From Toxoplasma gondii ME49 (taxonomy: Eukaryota > Apicomplexa > Conoidasida > Eucoccidiorida > Sarcocystidae), in assembly GCF_000006565.2 (NCBI RefSeq), contig NC_031479.1, forward strand, positions 186,001 through 250,000: a stretch of DNA of 64,000 nucleotides. The letters run 5' to 3'. Numbering within the stretch: the first letter of the stretch is position 1; every line of letters starts with the position of its first letter. The notes under the pieces were generated by a model. That model worked only from the letters and a program-made list of their open reading frames with translations, was not told the origin of the DNA and did no database searches. Position numbers and translations under genes: made by a program. Positions 50,401-61,386 of the stretch are shown here, piece after piece.

Positions 50401-51385
50401 CAGCGTTGCCAAACGTATGCCTCCCCGCATTCTTCGGCAACGTGATGTAAGAAACAGCGAGACCACAGATGCACCGTGAGGCTTGTTCGTGTGCGCACAT
50501 CGGTGGATTGCCAAGGCTCGGGAGACGCGTATTCAGTTCGTAGATGAGAAAAATATGAGTTTCGGTGAGAGACGGTGTTGCACCGACGCTCAGCGTGGGA
50601 GACAGGACAGGGTGGATGAGGGACTTGGGAATGTCATGCCTGATCGGTGGATGTAGACAACGCGTCGCTTCATGATCTGTGCATAAGGTGAGCCGCCAAA
50701 AGGTGGGTGTCTCTGTAGTGAGAGTCAGCGTGGTCGGCGAGGCTGGAAGCGTCTGTGTACGGGAGAGGATGCGATCCGAGCATCTCGCGCAAAGCACGAC
50801 AGTCGAGAAGGGCGGGCGTGCTCCGCGTTCGTTGGAATATTCATGAACATACTGTAGGGACTTGGGGCTTTGCATGTGGATGACGAAGAGAGAGCGGATA
50901 GGGACGACTCGTTTGTGAAGTAGAGACGGACTGAAATGGCAGGAGCCACCCGTTGTGAGGATACGCGTGCGTGCCGGGAGTGGGTGTCTCTAGGGACACC
51001 CTTCCTGCCCAAATGACGATGGTGATACGTTTCTAGCATGTTAGTCAGAACAGCACAAGCTGACAGGCCGATGGACAGAGTCGATGTGTCATGCTACCGT
51101 TACCTGCATTCTTTAGTATTTGAATCGAAGGATCCTTGTTCACGCTGCCGTTGTTGGTACGGGGCCGGGCAAACGATGACCAAGATGCCAGTACTGAGTG
51201 CTGCTTGTGGAGAGTGTAACGCTGTCAAGCCGCTTTCGAGTCACATAGCTGAGTTGCGCTTGTGGACATTGCTTCCAATTGTGGACAATGTGCGGAGTAT
51301 GACTGGAAGACAGGCGAGTGTTTCGGGAGTGGCAGTCGCAGTGAACGATTAAATGGGCAGAGTTGGTCACTTGTGGTGGGTTCGA

Positions 51386-51650
51386 GTCGCTGGTGCGGTG
51401 ATTCAGCAGGGACAGCTGGTACGCTACCCGTGGAGGGACAGACGAGAGGAGGGTCGTACGGAGAGTGGCAGTGTGCACAGGGCGAGCACAGTGAAGCAAT
51501 AAATTTGTAAATGATCTCGGGTATGGCAGTGGAATTGCTGCGGAGTCATGAAGCATCCACGATGGGCGTGAGACTTCATGAATACCGTGACGTGTGAATG
51601 ACAGTCGTGGGGAATGGCGAGGCGGATCGAGTCTCCACGGAGGACAGTGG
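51386..51650 (+). repeat. Second diverged copy of the same segment
   Basis: Begins at GGTGGGTTCGAGTCGCTGG and is closely similar to the 50.0-50.2 kb copy through GGCGAGGCGGATCGAGT. It is then replaced by unrelated or highly diverged sequence. It includes landmark C. Confidence 0.8.
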
Positions 51651-52590
51651 CGTTGGTGGTGTGGAGAGAAAGAGGAGCGGTGAGAGCTTGGTCACTCGAT
51701 GAGGGAGACACGAAGAAGGAACGTTCGCGAGGGTTGGACGAGGTTGTGAAGCACTCACTGTAAGACAGCAGGAACGAAGTGGAGGCGGCGCCGCCTGCAA
51801 CACACTTTTTTTCAAAGCGAACATAGCCTCGCATTCGTCGGGCACCTCAAGAAAAGGCAAGAGGCCACATATGAACCCTGACGCTTGAAAGGCTGTTCGC
51901 GTGTGTGCACTGCGGCGCTGTCTGGGCTGGCGAGACACTTATCTAGTACGACGATGGAAGCAATAGATGCTTCGTTGGGAGAAGGGTTTGCATCGGTATT
52001 CTCCGGGGGAAGGAGGACAGGGCGGATGAGGCAGGCACCGTTTTCACATGCCTGATTGGTAGATTTGGACAACGTGTCTGCACATGGGGCTTGGGCAACC
52101 AGTGACTCGCCAAGGTGTGGGTGTCTCTACAGAAATAGGCAGGATGAGTCTGTACAGGAGTTAGAATGAGGGATGGGAACCGCAGGCAAACTCCCGACAC
52201 ACGGGAACGGAGGCCCGTGTGAATGCGTGAGCTATATGTGATTCGCTGCGCGTTGGAATATTCAGCGAAACGCTGTAGGGCGTCGGTGGAGGTTGGAGAG
52301 TGCGGTAATGCGGGGAGCGCGGATAGGCCGGCAACCGTTTTGTGGAAACGAGGTGACACTGACGGGCATGATCCAGTGGCTGGCAGCCGGTCGCGCGGTC
52401 TGGTGCGTATGTCTGTGCGACCGGTGACGTTTTGCCATACCAATGCAGTCGCGGATCGATATGATGAATTGGGGAAGAAGGCAACGAGAGCGCAACGGAC
52501 TGAGCCGGTGTAAGATCCAGCCTTCCCACGCGTTGCAGTCAGATGGGTAGAACGTCCGTGATCCAGGAATGAATGCTACGAAAATTGTCA

Positions 52591-53536
52591 AGGAATGGAG
52601 GAGAGCCGTGCAGCGGTAGTGGCGCTGGGAGGAGTGACCTGCCACAGCTGCGCCACTGTGTGGCATGGGTCTGAACGGCGGCGAGGGTGGACTATGAGAG
52701 TATATGGGGAGCATGCGCATCTCGTGGGTCCACATGATGTGAAGGTCTCGCAGGTGGAAGTGGCTGTAAATGACGACACGAGCTCGTGTACAACTGCGTA
52801 TGTTGCTGGGGCGGAGAGCGAAGGTGCCGCACGCTGCTGGGTGGTGTGCAGGTGAGAGGCGTTGACAATTAGACAGGAAGGTGGACCTGCGGCAGTGGAC
52901 GGCACTGTTGTTCACGCCGTGGGCCGCATTCGTCATTTCTACCGTCTGGCAAAGTGGACGGTGGTGGTGTCTGTGCCACCGGTGATCAGGGCGGCGAGGT
53001 ACGGAATGCTTAGAGCTGCCATAAACGATTTGCAAGAGAGGTGGAACAAATTCGAGTCTTAGTCAGGAATGGCCATAGAGGTGATGAAAGAGAGGGAGAG
53101 AGAGTGGTAGCATGCGATAGCACACAAATGGGAGACGGCAGTCACGACTTGGAAACGGGTCCGCGCTCGACACACTTGCACTGGGGTGCGATCACGACGT
53201 CGCCACGAGTTCATGCGCTGTACTACGCTGCCGGCGGACGTTGGGGCAAAAGGCAGATTTGATGCCCCGAGCGGCACTCCTCATTTTCACTTTCGAGTCG
53301 GGGCAGGACGCTTTTGAAGCCGTGGTGGAATACACAAAAACGATCACCCAGTGAGCGAGATGCTACCATGCAGGGAGCAGCTCACGCACCCACGTACCAA
53401 ACATGACTGGTGCAAATGTGGGTCGTCACTGCGACGGCGGGAAGTAGCTGGTGTCGCCGTTGGCCCAGAAGCGCAGGTGGCCGTGGTGAAGAGACGGTGG
53501 TGTCTGTTGTGGGGCGGCGCGACGAGAGCTGAGTAG
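52591..53536 (+). repeat. Duplicated block, copy d, with an internal 186-bp deletion
   Basis: Matches copy c at an offset of 4,593 bp up to the ATG at 53368-53370, then jumps to an offset of 4,407 bp. The sequence between two ATG triplets of copy c (48775 and 48961) is missing. Confidence 0.88.
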
Positions 53537-56500
53537 GCGGCGACGGGTGTCCCGAGGAGGGAAGGAGGAAATGGAGTCACAGGGGCCTCTGGCTGTGCGT
53601 GACACGTGTGCGCGGGGTGGTGGTGCTTGTAGCGAGTGGATGCCTTGGGGAAAAGAGGTGCCACCATGTGTCCGTGTGTTTTAACGGCCTAGGCTGGTTG
53701 TCAGAGTTGCGCATGCGCGTGTAATTGTAGGCGACTCGTGGCTTTTGTGGTCCGCCGTTTCCGCTGCGACGACATGACAAACAAAGAAGAATGGGGCATT
53801 CGCAGTCGTCACCGTAACTGACGGATGAGGAGAGCGAGGAGTGTGCGTCGTGAACGATTAAAAGGGTCGAGCGTGTGTGGGGGTCAGGTAGAGGGAAAGG
53901 GACGGCCCGCGAATCGGCAAGCAGGGGAATGAAGCGGAGTGTGTCCCACATTTCAACTCGACGTGACTCGGTATCCGTTGGAATATTCAGGATGGTGCCG
54001 TAGGAAACAGGTGGAGGTTAGAGGGGGCGGCGACGGGAGGGGACAGGACAGGAGGGCGCTTTCCTTGTGGAAGTGAGACGAAAGGGAGGCACGGGGCCCT
54101 TCCAATGCGATTTGACAGGTGTGTTCTGGAAATCTGTGTGTGTTGCCGCACATTGCTGCGGAATGATCGACGGTGCCACTTTTCCCGCTTGGCAATCAAG
54201 ACAGCCCGTAACGGCGAGTGATGGGTCAACCACCATCCACCTGTGGTGTATACGAATCGATGGAATGGTGGGACATGCAAATTTGGTTGGTACTCAAAGG
54301 GTTGAGCAAGAGGAGAGAGTCTGGCACTGAGAAGGGTCCTGCGCGTATCGACTGGTAACGTCAAGGAATCTTCCTGTCACGGGTCTTAGTGAAGGCGGTG
54401 GGAACGTCGTGCAGTCATGGGGTATCGGCGTAAGTCGTCACGCGGCCAACGGGGAATAGAGGCGGCGGTTAGAGTCAAATATACAGAGACGGGAGGTAAC
54501 TGTAGGGACAACACCAGCGGCATGTACCATGCGGTGTTGCGGAAAACAGACGATTGGTGGCAAAAATACAGCAGACACATACAGCATGGTAGACGGCCAT
54601 GTTGTGCACGAGTTAGCTGGACCAGGATTGTCTTTCTTCGTGTGCAGTCTGATGATGCATATGTATGGAGCTTGTGGCGACGGGGGTGATGAACGGTGAA
54701 GGAGCGGAAGGAAGTTGCCATTCGGGTGAGCGACAGAGGCAGCATGGATGAACTGGCAACTCCATCTGAAAGACTGACTCGTGCGAGGCACCCGCAGGGT
54801 GACAGGACGGCACGCCGCTCGCGTCACGCTTCAAAAGACACGGTCTTGTCACGTTTTCAGGCGTCCGATAAGAAGAGCAACGGACATCGAAGCGGAGAAG
54901 AGATGCAGAGCATTGGGCGCCTTTCACCTGTGTTCGAATCGTTGAAACTGTGTTGATGCAGATCTCGACGGTAGGAGCACGCTCTTTCGGATACGCCGGA
55001 GGCCAGTACCATCAGCGGTGATAGAACGATCGACACGCCACGACAGGGGATATGCAACTCATCTGTCTGAATGGTACCAGGGAAGAAGGAATGAAGATAT
55101 GGGGCATACAAATTGGTCATGTGTCAACGTGTTGATGAGGCTGGAGAGTGACATACTATGAAGGATGAAGTGGTCGCCTTCGTAAGGGGGCAAGAAGCAA
55201 GTCAGGCGACCGCCCGAAAGACACGACACATTCGAGTGGATGATGTTGTTGTGATCTCATGAGCCGCATGTGGTTTGCTGTGTGTCGGGCATGCTGGAAT
55301 ATTCTGTACGGAACCAGAGGATTCTTTTCCGTCATGCGGGGACAAGGCACTGCAGCGCATAGTCGAGTGCTTGTCTTGTAATGTAGAGCCGGAGGGACAG
55401 GCAGAGTATGTGATGGGAACAGGAAATTAACCGGCATGAGAGGACACTCGTGAATTTGGAGAAGACGCGATTCACCACCGGGTGGCGTCTGAAAACCCGG
55501 TGCCGCCACGGTTTCAGCTTTCCAGGTCAGGTAGCTATGGACGACGGCGCAAACTCCAGATGTGATGAGTCAGCGAGCGCACACGTCGAGCGTGCCAGAA
55601 TTGTCGGGGAAGTGTTTCATTTAGCCCGACTATGAAAGGCGTAAGGGATATCATAGATGTCAGTTGGACACATGCACAACATCTTACATGATGTCATCTA
55701 GGAGACCGGTCCGCGCGCGACAGGTTCGCTCTCGCCACATCGGGCCAAGTCATTCTCAACCGTTCTATAGATAGACTGACACGAAATGTCAGATGAATGT
55801 GCATTTCATCCGTCTGAATAGTGGCGTGGTAGATGGGGGTGAAGATATGGGGTATACAAAGTGGTGGTGACTTAACGAGGTGAGGGGGTTGGAGAGTGAC
55901 AGTCGTAGTAAGCGATGTCGTATGTCGCGTCTGTACAGAAAAAAGTAGCAGGCAAGGCGATGCGCGCCACGAACGACGCATGTGAGTGGATGACACTGTC
56001 GTTAAGACGTAAACTAAACGTGTTTTTTTTTCTCGACGGCGTATTCAGAGTTCGAGTGTAGGGATGCTATCGGATGGGCTGTATAAACGGTTTGGGGGGT
56101 GTAGGATCGTGGATAGGTAAGTCTCTAGCTGACACGGAGGAGGGGTAACAGCGATCATCAGGAGGATGGAACGAAGTTCATGTTACGCGACGGTTTGGGA
56201 GACCCGGATCCCGGGTCGCATAGGACACCTTTGCGTTTATCATTGCCATGCCAGCAGGGCATCCGGCGGTCAATTTTTTAAGCACGAAAAGACTGTGTAC
56301 AGCCGCTGTCAAGCGTTTCATGCAGTGCTCACTAACACGTTTGCATAACTGTCGAGAGGTGGCAATTCCAGTACGAGGATGGACGGAATAGATCCTTCAT
56401 TGTGTGAAGCGAACGCATCGACAGTCTTCATCGGAAACTGCCCACGGCGGGTCAAACAGTCGAGATTGCCGTGAAGCTGAACAACAACACTGGAAAATGC

Positions 56501-58914
56501 GTCCAATGGACAATGTGAAAGTTGCGAATCCAGAAGAAACGGTGTCTCAAGAGCGGTAGTCACTGCGGGCAAGGATGCGGGTACAGCCAGTGGCGGAATA
56601 CTGAGAAGCCCGGGCAATCGAGAGACAGGCCGACACATGCGAGTGGGTGACACTGTTGTAAATGTTGTGGGTGTACAAGGTTTGCTGGTTTTCCGGAAAC
56701 ACAGCCATTGAAGTTATGGACACGGTGAAGTTTAACATGTGGAGGGAAAGGCAGATACTCGATATGAGCGCAACTGTTTTATGAAGAAGAGGCGTGACCC
56801 TGCAGCTGGATCTACCAGTTGTTAGCCGACAGAGATGGACCAGATGCGGCGGTGTGTGTGGTCTGTTAAGTGTCGACATGGGGATGTCGCCGGCGGATGG
56901 GGTGCTACGTTGAAATACCTTAGAACGAGAGCACAGGGAACAGAGGTGGTGCGTCAGCTGCCCCTTCACACGTGTTTCAATCGAATCACCGGAACACTTC
57001 TGCTTCAGGACTGGAGAGCAAGAAGCCGGTCGAGTGCTGGGAGATGGTCTAGAACCGATACGTGCGGTGAGTGGGTCGACGGGACTAGGTATGGAACCAG
57101 AGTGGCCAGGGCATGAACGGCACCACCAGACATGCGCGCGATTGTGGACCATGCGCAGGATGTGAGTCGACAGGCCAGGGTTGTCTAGCCTGTGACACCG
57201 GTAGTATGTAGTGGTGCATGCAAACTGTGCGTGTGTGACAGGAGCTGGTGAGGAGGAGAAAAGCGTGTTGTGCAATATGCGGGAGTGCGACGGGCAGTGG
57301 GTTGGTGGTGAGACAGGTTTGTAGACACACGAGGGTAATCATCAGTGCTGTAAAGCTGTGCTAAGGAAGGGGGTATTGTGTTTTTGAGTGTTCGGGAACA
57401 CCAAATATGGAACCTGTGACGGTGGTTGGACGGGGAGCACAAAAGGTTTAAAGTTGAGGCGATTAAGTGATTGATGCCACTGAGAATGAAGAATTTGTGG
57501 AGCGAGCGAAGCACCAGTTGCGAGAGGGCACCGGTGGCTTGGAAACGGGTCGGCACGCGCCATGTGTGATTTGGCTTAGAAATGCCGCCACGTTTTGAGG
57601 ATTCAGACTTAAATGTTGGCGGACCGACGGCGCACGGAATCGGAGGTGGCACATTATGGGTAGTTTAGATATGGTGTTTTGAAACGATATTATGATGGTT
57701 CTGTACTTGTGGTCGATTCGTACGCGGCGATGCGATAAGGGAGAGGCTAGTATTGAATGTTGCACTGGGCGAATCAACACTCACGGTCAAGGCATGCATT
57801 AGGGGTCTGAACGGTTGCAGTAAAGACCGTATCCATCCTCTGATGCAGGACGCGTGCCAACGAGACAACTGTGTGTCACGAGACAGTGACGGCAATAAGC
57901 AGTGCATGCTCATGACAAGATGTGACAGGAGCCTGTCAGGAGAACAAAGATGCTACACGCTATTCGTTGATACGGAGGACAGATGTGTCGGTGACTGGAA
58001 AGGAAGCCAGACGCTCAAGGAAAGTCAATCACATTGATGTTCTTCATTGAGAATAGCTCGCGGTGACCCACCAGCGGGCACTGTGGGGGTATTCGCCAGG
58101 GCTCAGCCGCACGCTGTTTCCGCAAGACTGGATGCGACGAAGATGGCTGAGTGAGAGGCGAGAGAAGGCTAGCATCAGTAATGGAGATGGGACGATCAAG
58201 TACTACTCAAGCATTCTATATGTCACAGATCTCCAACGTGGCAGTCACAAACACTAGAATCATGAAGCATGCGCGGTGGGAGTGTATCAATACAAATCGG
58301 GCGACGTACGAATGCCTGGCATGGTAAATGTTGCTCAGACAGTGTACGTGCAGGGGTGAAGAACAGGCCAAGCAACCGCGCGCCAAGCGCGACACGCGCA
58401 TGTGGAGACAGTGCTTTGAGCGCGTGAAATGTCCGCGTGTCATGAGTATTTGGATATTCAACAACAGGATGTAAGGAGACCCTGGAGCTGGGCATGCGTC
58501 ATGAAGAAGGAAGGCCAGCGGATAGGAGGGCAAGTGCCGTGAAATGTGGGGCTAGCCGAGAGCTTTCCTGTTAACGACTCGGAGATGATAGAAGTGATTT
58601 GGGATACACAGATGGCCGCCGCATGGTTCCATATGAAAACCATGTGCTGCATATTCGACTAGCCAGAAACGAGGCACTAAGGTCACGCACGACGCACTAT
58701 CGGTTGGTGGACGGCGCGCTGGAGCCGATGGGACGATGTGCATTCACTGCGGCGACGGCCCACGTACTCTTGGATGGACGCTGCTACCATGCGCGTACAT
58801 CCAAGCGTATACATACATATATATACATACTTACGTATGTGCTGAATTCATTCCCTTGCTACAATAATTGTATCAGCTTAACTGTACTCTGACTTTATGC
58901 CTGGAAAAGAAAAA

Positions 58915-59489
58915 ACTGGATGCGCCGCCGGGAGCATGAGCAGCAGCCGGTATCGTGCCAGGCAATTCGGGCCTGCAGCCCGGGGCGGAACAGAACGATA
59001 AGACGATGCGCGCCCTCCGCTTAAGGGGTGGCGGCGGATACCGACACTGGGAGGAGGGGGGGCATACCAAATCAGTGGGGTGCGTCCATGTAGAGGGTCA
59101 TGATCGAGGCGCAAGGGTGGTAGGAAAGCGTCGGTGATTCCTGCATGCGATAGCGTGCGATATTGGAACGAATCGCATTCGACGTCCGGGTTGGTCGTGC
59201 TCATCTGAACGTATGAGCAGGGAGATGCATATTGCCGTACATCAGTTCATATATATATATATATATATATATGTGTCTATGTGTATACGCAGTTTTGTGC
59301 TTGTCTGTGGCACCATTGTTGAGTTTGCCTGTGTCGCTCTGTAACCGTGCGTACCGAGATGTGAGATACTGAAGTGATCACGTGGAGAGATTTGTCGGTC
59401 CAGCGCCGGTGATAATATGACACCGGCCAGGGGCAATCGCTCCTCCCTAGCCGTCGCACGCCTGATACGTCCTAGGAAAGAGCAGCCGG
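58915..59489 (+). repeat. Diverged older copy of the 598/613-bp unit
   Basis: Collinear with the tandem units that follow. It shares GAGGCGCAAGGGTGG, then TTGCCGTACA before a TA tract, then a GACGCCGGCC-like stretch (GACACCGGCC here), with many substitutions between. It shows that the unit existed before the recent amplification. Confidence 0.7.
59249..59272. repeat. (AT)n microsatellite
   Basis: It lies at the position equivalent to the central TA-rich block of the tandem units to its right. Confidence 0.9.
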
Positions 59490-61386
59490 CCCGCTAGTGA
59501 CGTAGACACCCAAGCACGATGCGTCGTGTCGTTCGCCAGGAGCCTGCGGAACAGCCTGTACGGAGCCATGGGATTGGCGCCTGCGAGGCGAGAGCCGGGG
59601 AAAACGATAGGAGGATGGTTAGTGTCGTCGGGTCGAGGGGAGGCGTCAGGGATCGAGAGCTGGAGGAGGGAGGCGCGAAAGGACGGATGGAGTGCGTTCA
59701 TGGGTCGGGTCGGGGTCGAGGCGCAAGGGTGGCAGGAGGGCGTGCGCGATTGCTTCGAGCGACGGTTGGCGTTACGAAAGCGAATCCCATTCGGTGTCTG
59801 AGGCGGCGGTCGAGCCCGTGGCGACGTATCAGTGGGACGACGCACTTGCCGTACAGTGGCCCGCATATATATACATATAGGAATATGTATGTATATATGT
59901 ATATATATATTCGCATGTGTGCATATCTGTATATCCGTCGCTGGATTGCTCTGGACCTGCACGTACTGAGACATGAGGTAGTCTCGTTGTTAGGGGGAGA
60001 GACGTGTCGCTCTCGCGCCGATGATGGTGTGACGCCGGCCTGCCGCAGTCGGTGGTCGTCTAGCCGCGGTGATCGAGCCGCGTCGTAGAGGCGACGAGGG
60101 TGGACGATCGTGATGTAGAGACGCAAGCACGATGCGGCGTGTTGTTCGCCAGGAGCCTGCGGAACAGCCTGTACGGAGCCAGGGGATTGGCGCCTGCGGG
60201 GCGAGAGCCGGGGAAAACGATAGGAGGATGGTGAGTGTCGTCGGGTCGAGGGGAGGCGTCAGGGATCGAGAGCTGGAGGAGGGAGGCGCGAAAGGACGGA
60301 TGGAGTGCGTTCATGGGTCGGGTCGGGGTCGAGGCGCAAGGGTGGCAGGAGGGCGTCCGCGATTGTTTCGAGCGACGGTTGGCGTTACGAAAGCGAATCC
60401 CATTCGGTGTCTGAGGCGGCGGTCGAGCCCGTGGCGACGTATCAGTGGGACGACGCACTTGCCGTACAGTGGCCCGCATATATATACATATAGGAATATG
60501 TATGTATATATGTATATTCATGGTCATATCTTCCGTCGCTGGATTGCTCTGGACCTGCACGTACTGAGACATGAGGTAGTCTCGTTGTTAGGGGGAGAGA
60601 CGTGTCGCTCTCGCGCCGATGTTGGTGTGACGCCGGCCTGCCGCAGTCGGTGGTCGTCTAGCCGCGGTGATCGAGCCGCGTCGTAGAGGCGACGAGGGTG
60701 GACGATCGTGATGTAGAGACGCAAGCACGATGCGGCGTGTTGTTCGCCAGGAGCCTGCGGAACAGCCTGTACGGAGCCAGGGGATTGGCGCCTGCGGGGC
60801 GAGAGCCGGGGAAAACGATAGGAGGATGGTGAGTGTCGTCGGGTCGAGGGGAGGCGTCAGGGATCGAGAGCTGGAGGAGGGAGGCGCGAAAGGACGGATG
60901 GAGTGCGTTCATGGGTCGGGTCGGGGTCGAGGCGCAAGGGTGGCAGGAGGGCGTCCGCGATTGTTTCGAGCGACGGTTGGCGTTACGAAAGCGAATCCCA
61001 TTCGGTGTCTGAGGCGGCGGTCGAGCCCGTGGCGACGTATCAGTGGGACGACGCACTTGCCGTACAGTGGCCCGCATATATATACATATAGGAATATGTA
61101 TGTATATATGTATATATATATTCGCATGTGTGCATATCTGTATATCCGTCGCTGGATTGCTCTGGACCTGCACGTACTGAGACATGAGGTAGTCTCGTTG
61201 TTAGGCGGAGAGACGTGTCGCTCTCGCGCCGATGTTGGTGTGACGCCGGCCTGCCGCAGTCGGTGGTCGTCTAGCCGCGGTGATCGAGCCGCGTCGTAGA
61301 GGCGACGAGGGTGGACGATCGTGATGTAGAGACGCAAGCACGATGCGGCGTGTTGTTCGCCAGGAGCCTGCGGAACAGCCTGTAGG
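59490..61386 (+). repeat. 598/613-bp tandem repeat, three full units and a partial fourth
   Basis: Equivalent ATG positions are 59519, 60132, 60730 and 61343, giving spacings of 613, 598 and 613 bp. Units are nearly identical. The 15-bp length difference lies in the TATATGTATATA block: the second unit (around 60510-60530) has a shorter version. The fourth copy stops at AACAGCCTGTAGGGAGA near 61386. Long open frames exist on both strands in each unit but are closed within the unit and change between the older and newer copies. Confidence 0.93.

Noticed and set aside
38631..51352. Landmark V peptides (VTV.V followed by N or D) as surface-antigen SRS domains
   Set aside because: SRS domains end in a similar strand after a conserved cysteine, but the six-cysteine spacing and signal peptides are absent from every copy.
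52262..53035. Minus-strand 257-codon open frame
   Set aside because: It is a patchwork across old array units. Related copies at 38365-38910, 46095-46640 and 47867-48442 have different ends, so the frame is not conserved.
59519..60088. Plus-strand 189-codon and minus-strand 175-codon frames in each 598/613-bp unit
   Set aside because: They run through the TATATG block (Tyr/Ile runs), exist on both strands at once, and are not preserved in the diverged older unit.
59490..61386. CRISPR array or telomeric repeat
   Set aside because: Units are about 600 bp without spacer structure, and no telomeric heptamer runs were found; TTAGGG-like words are single occurrences.
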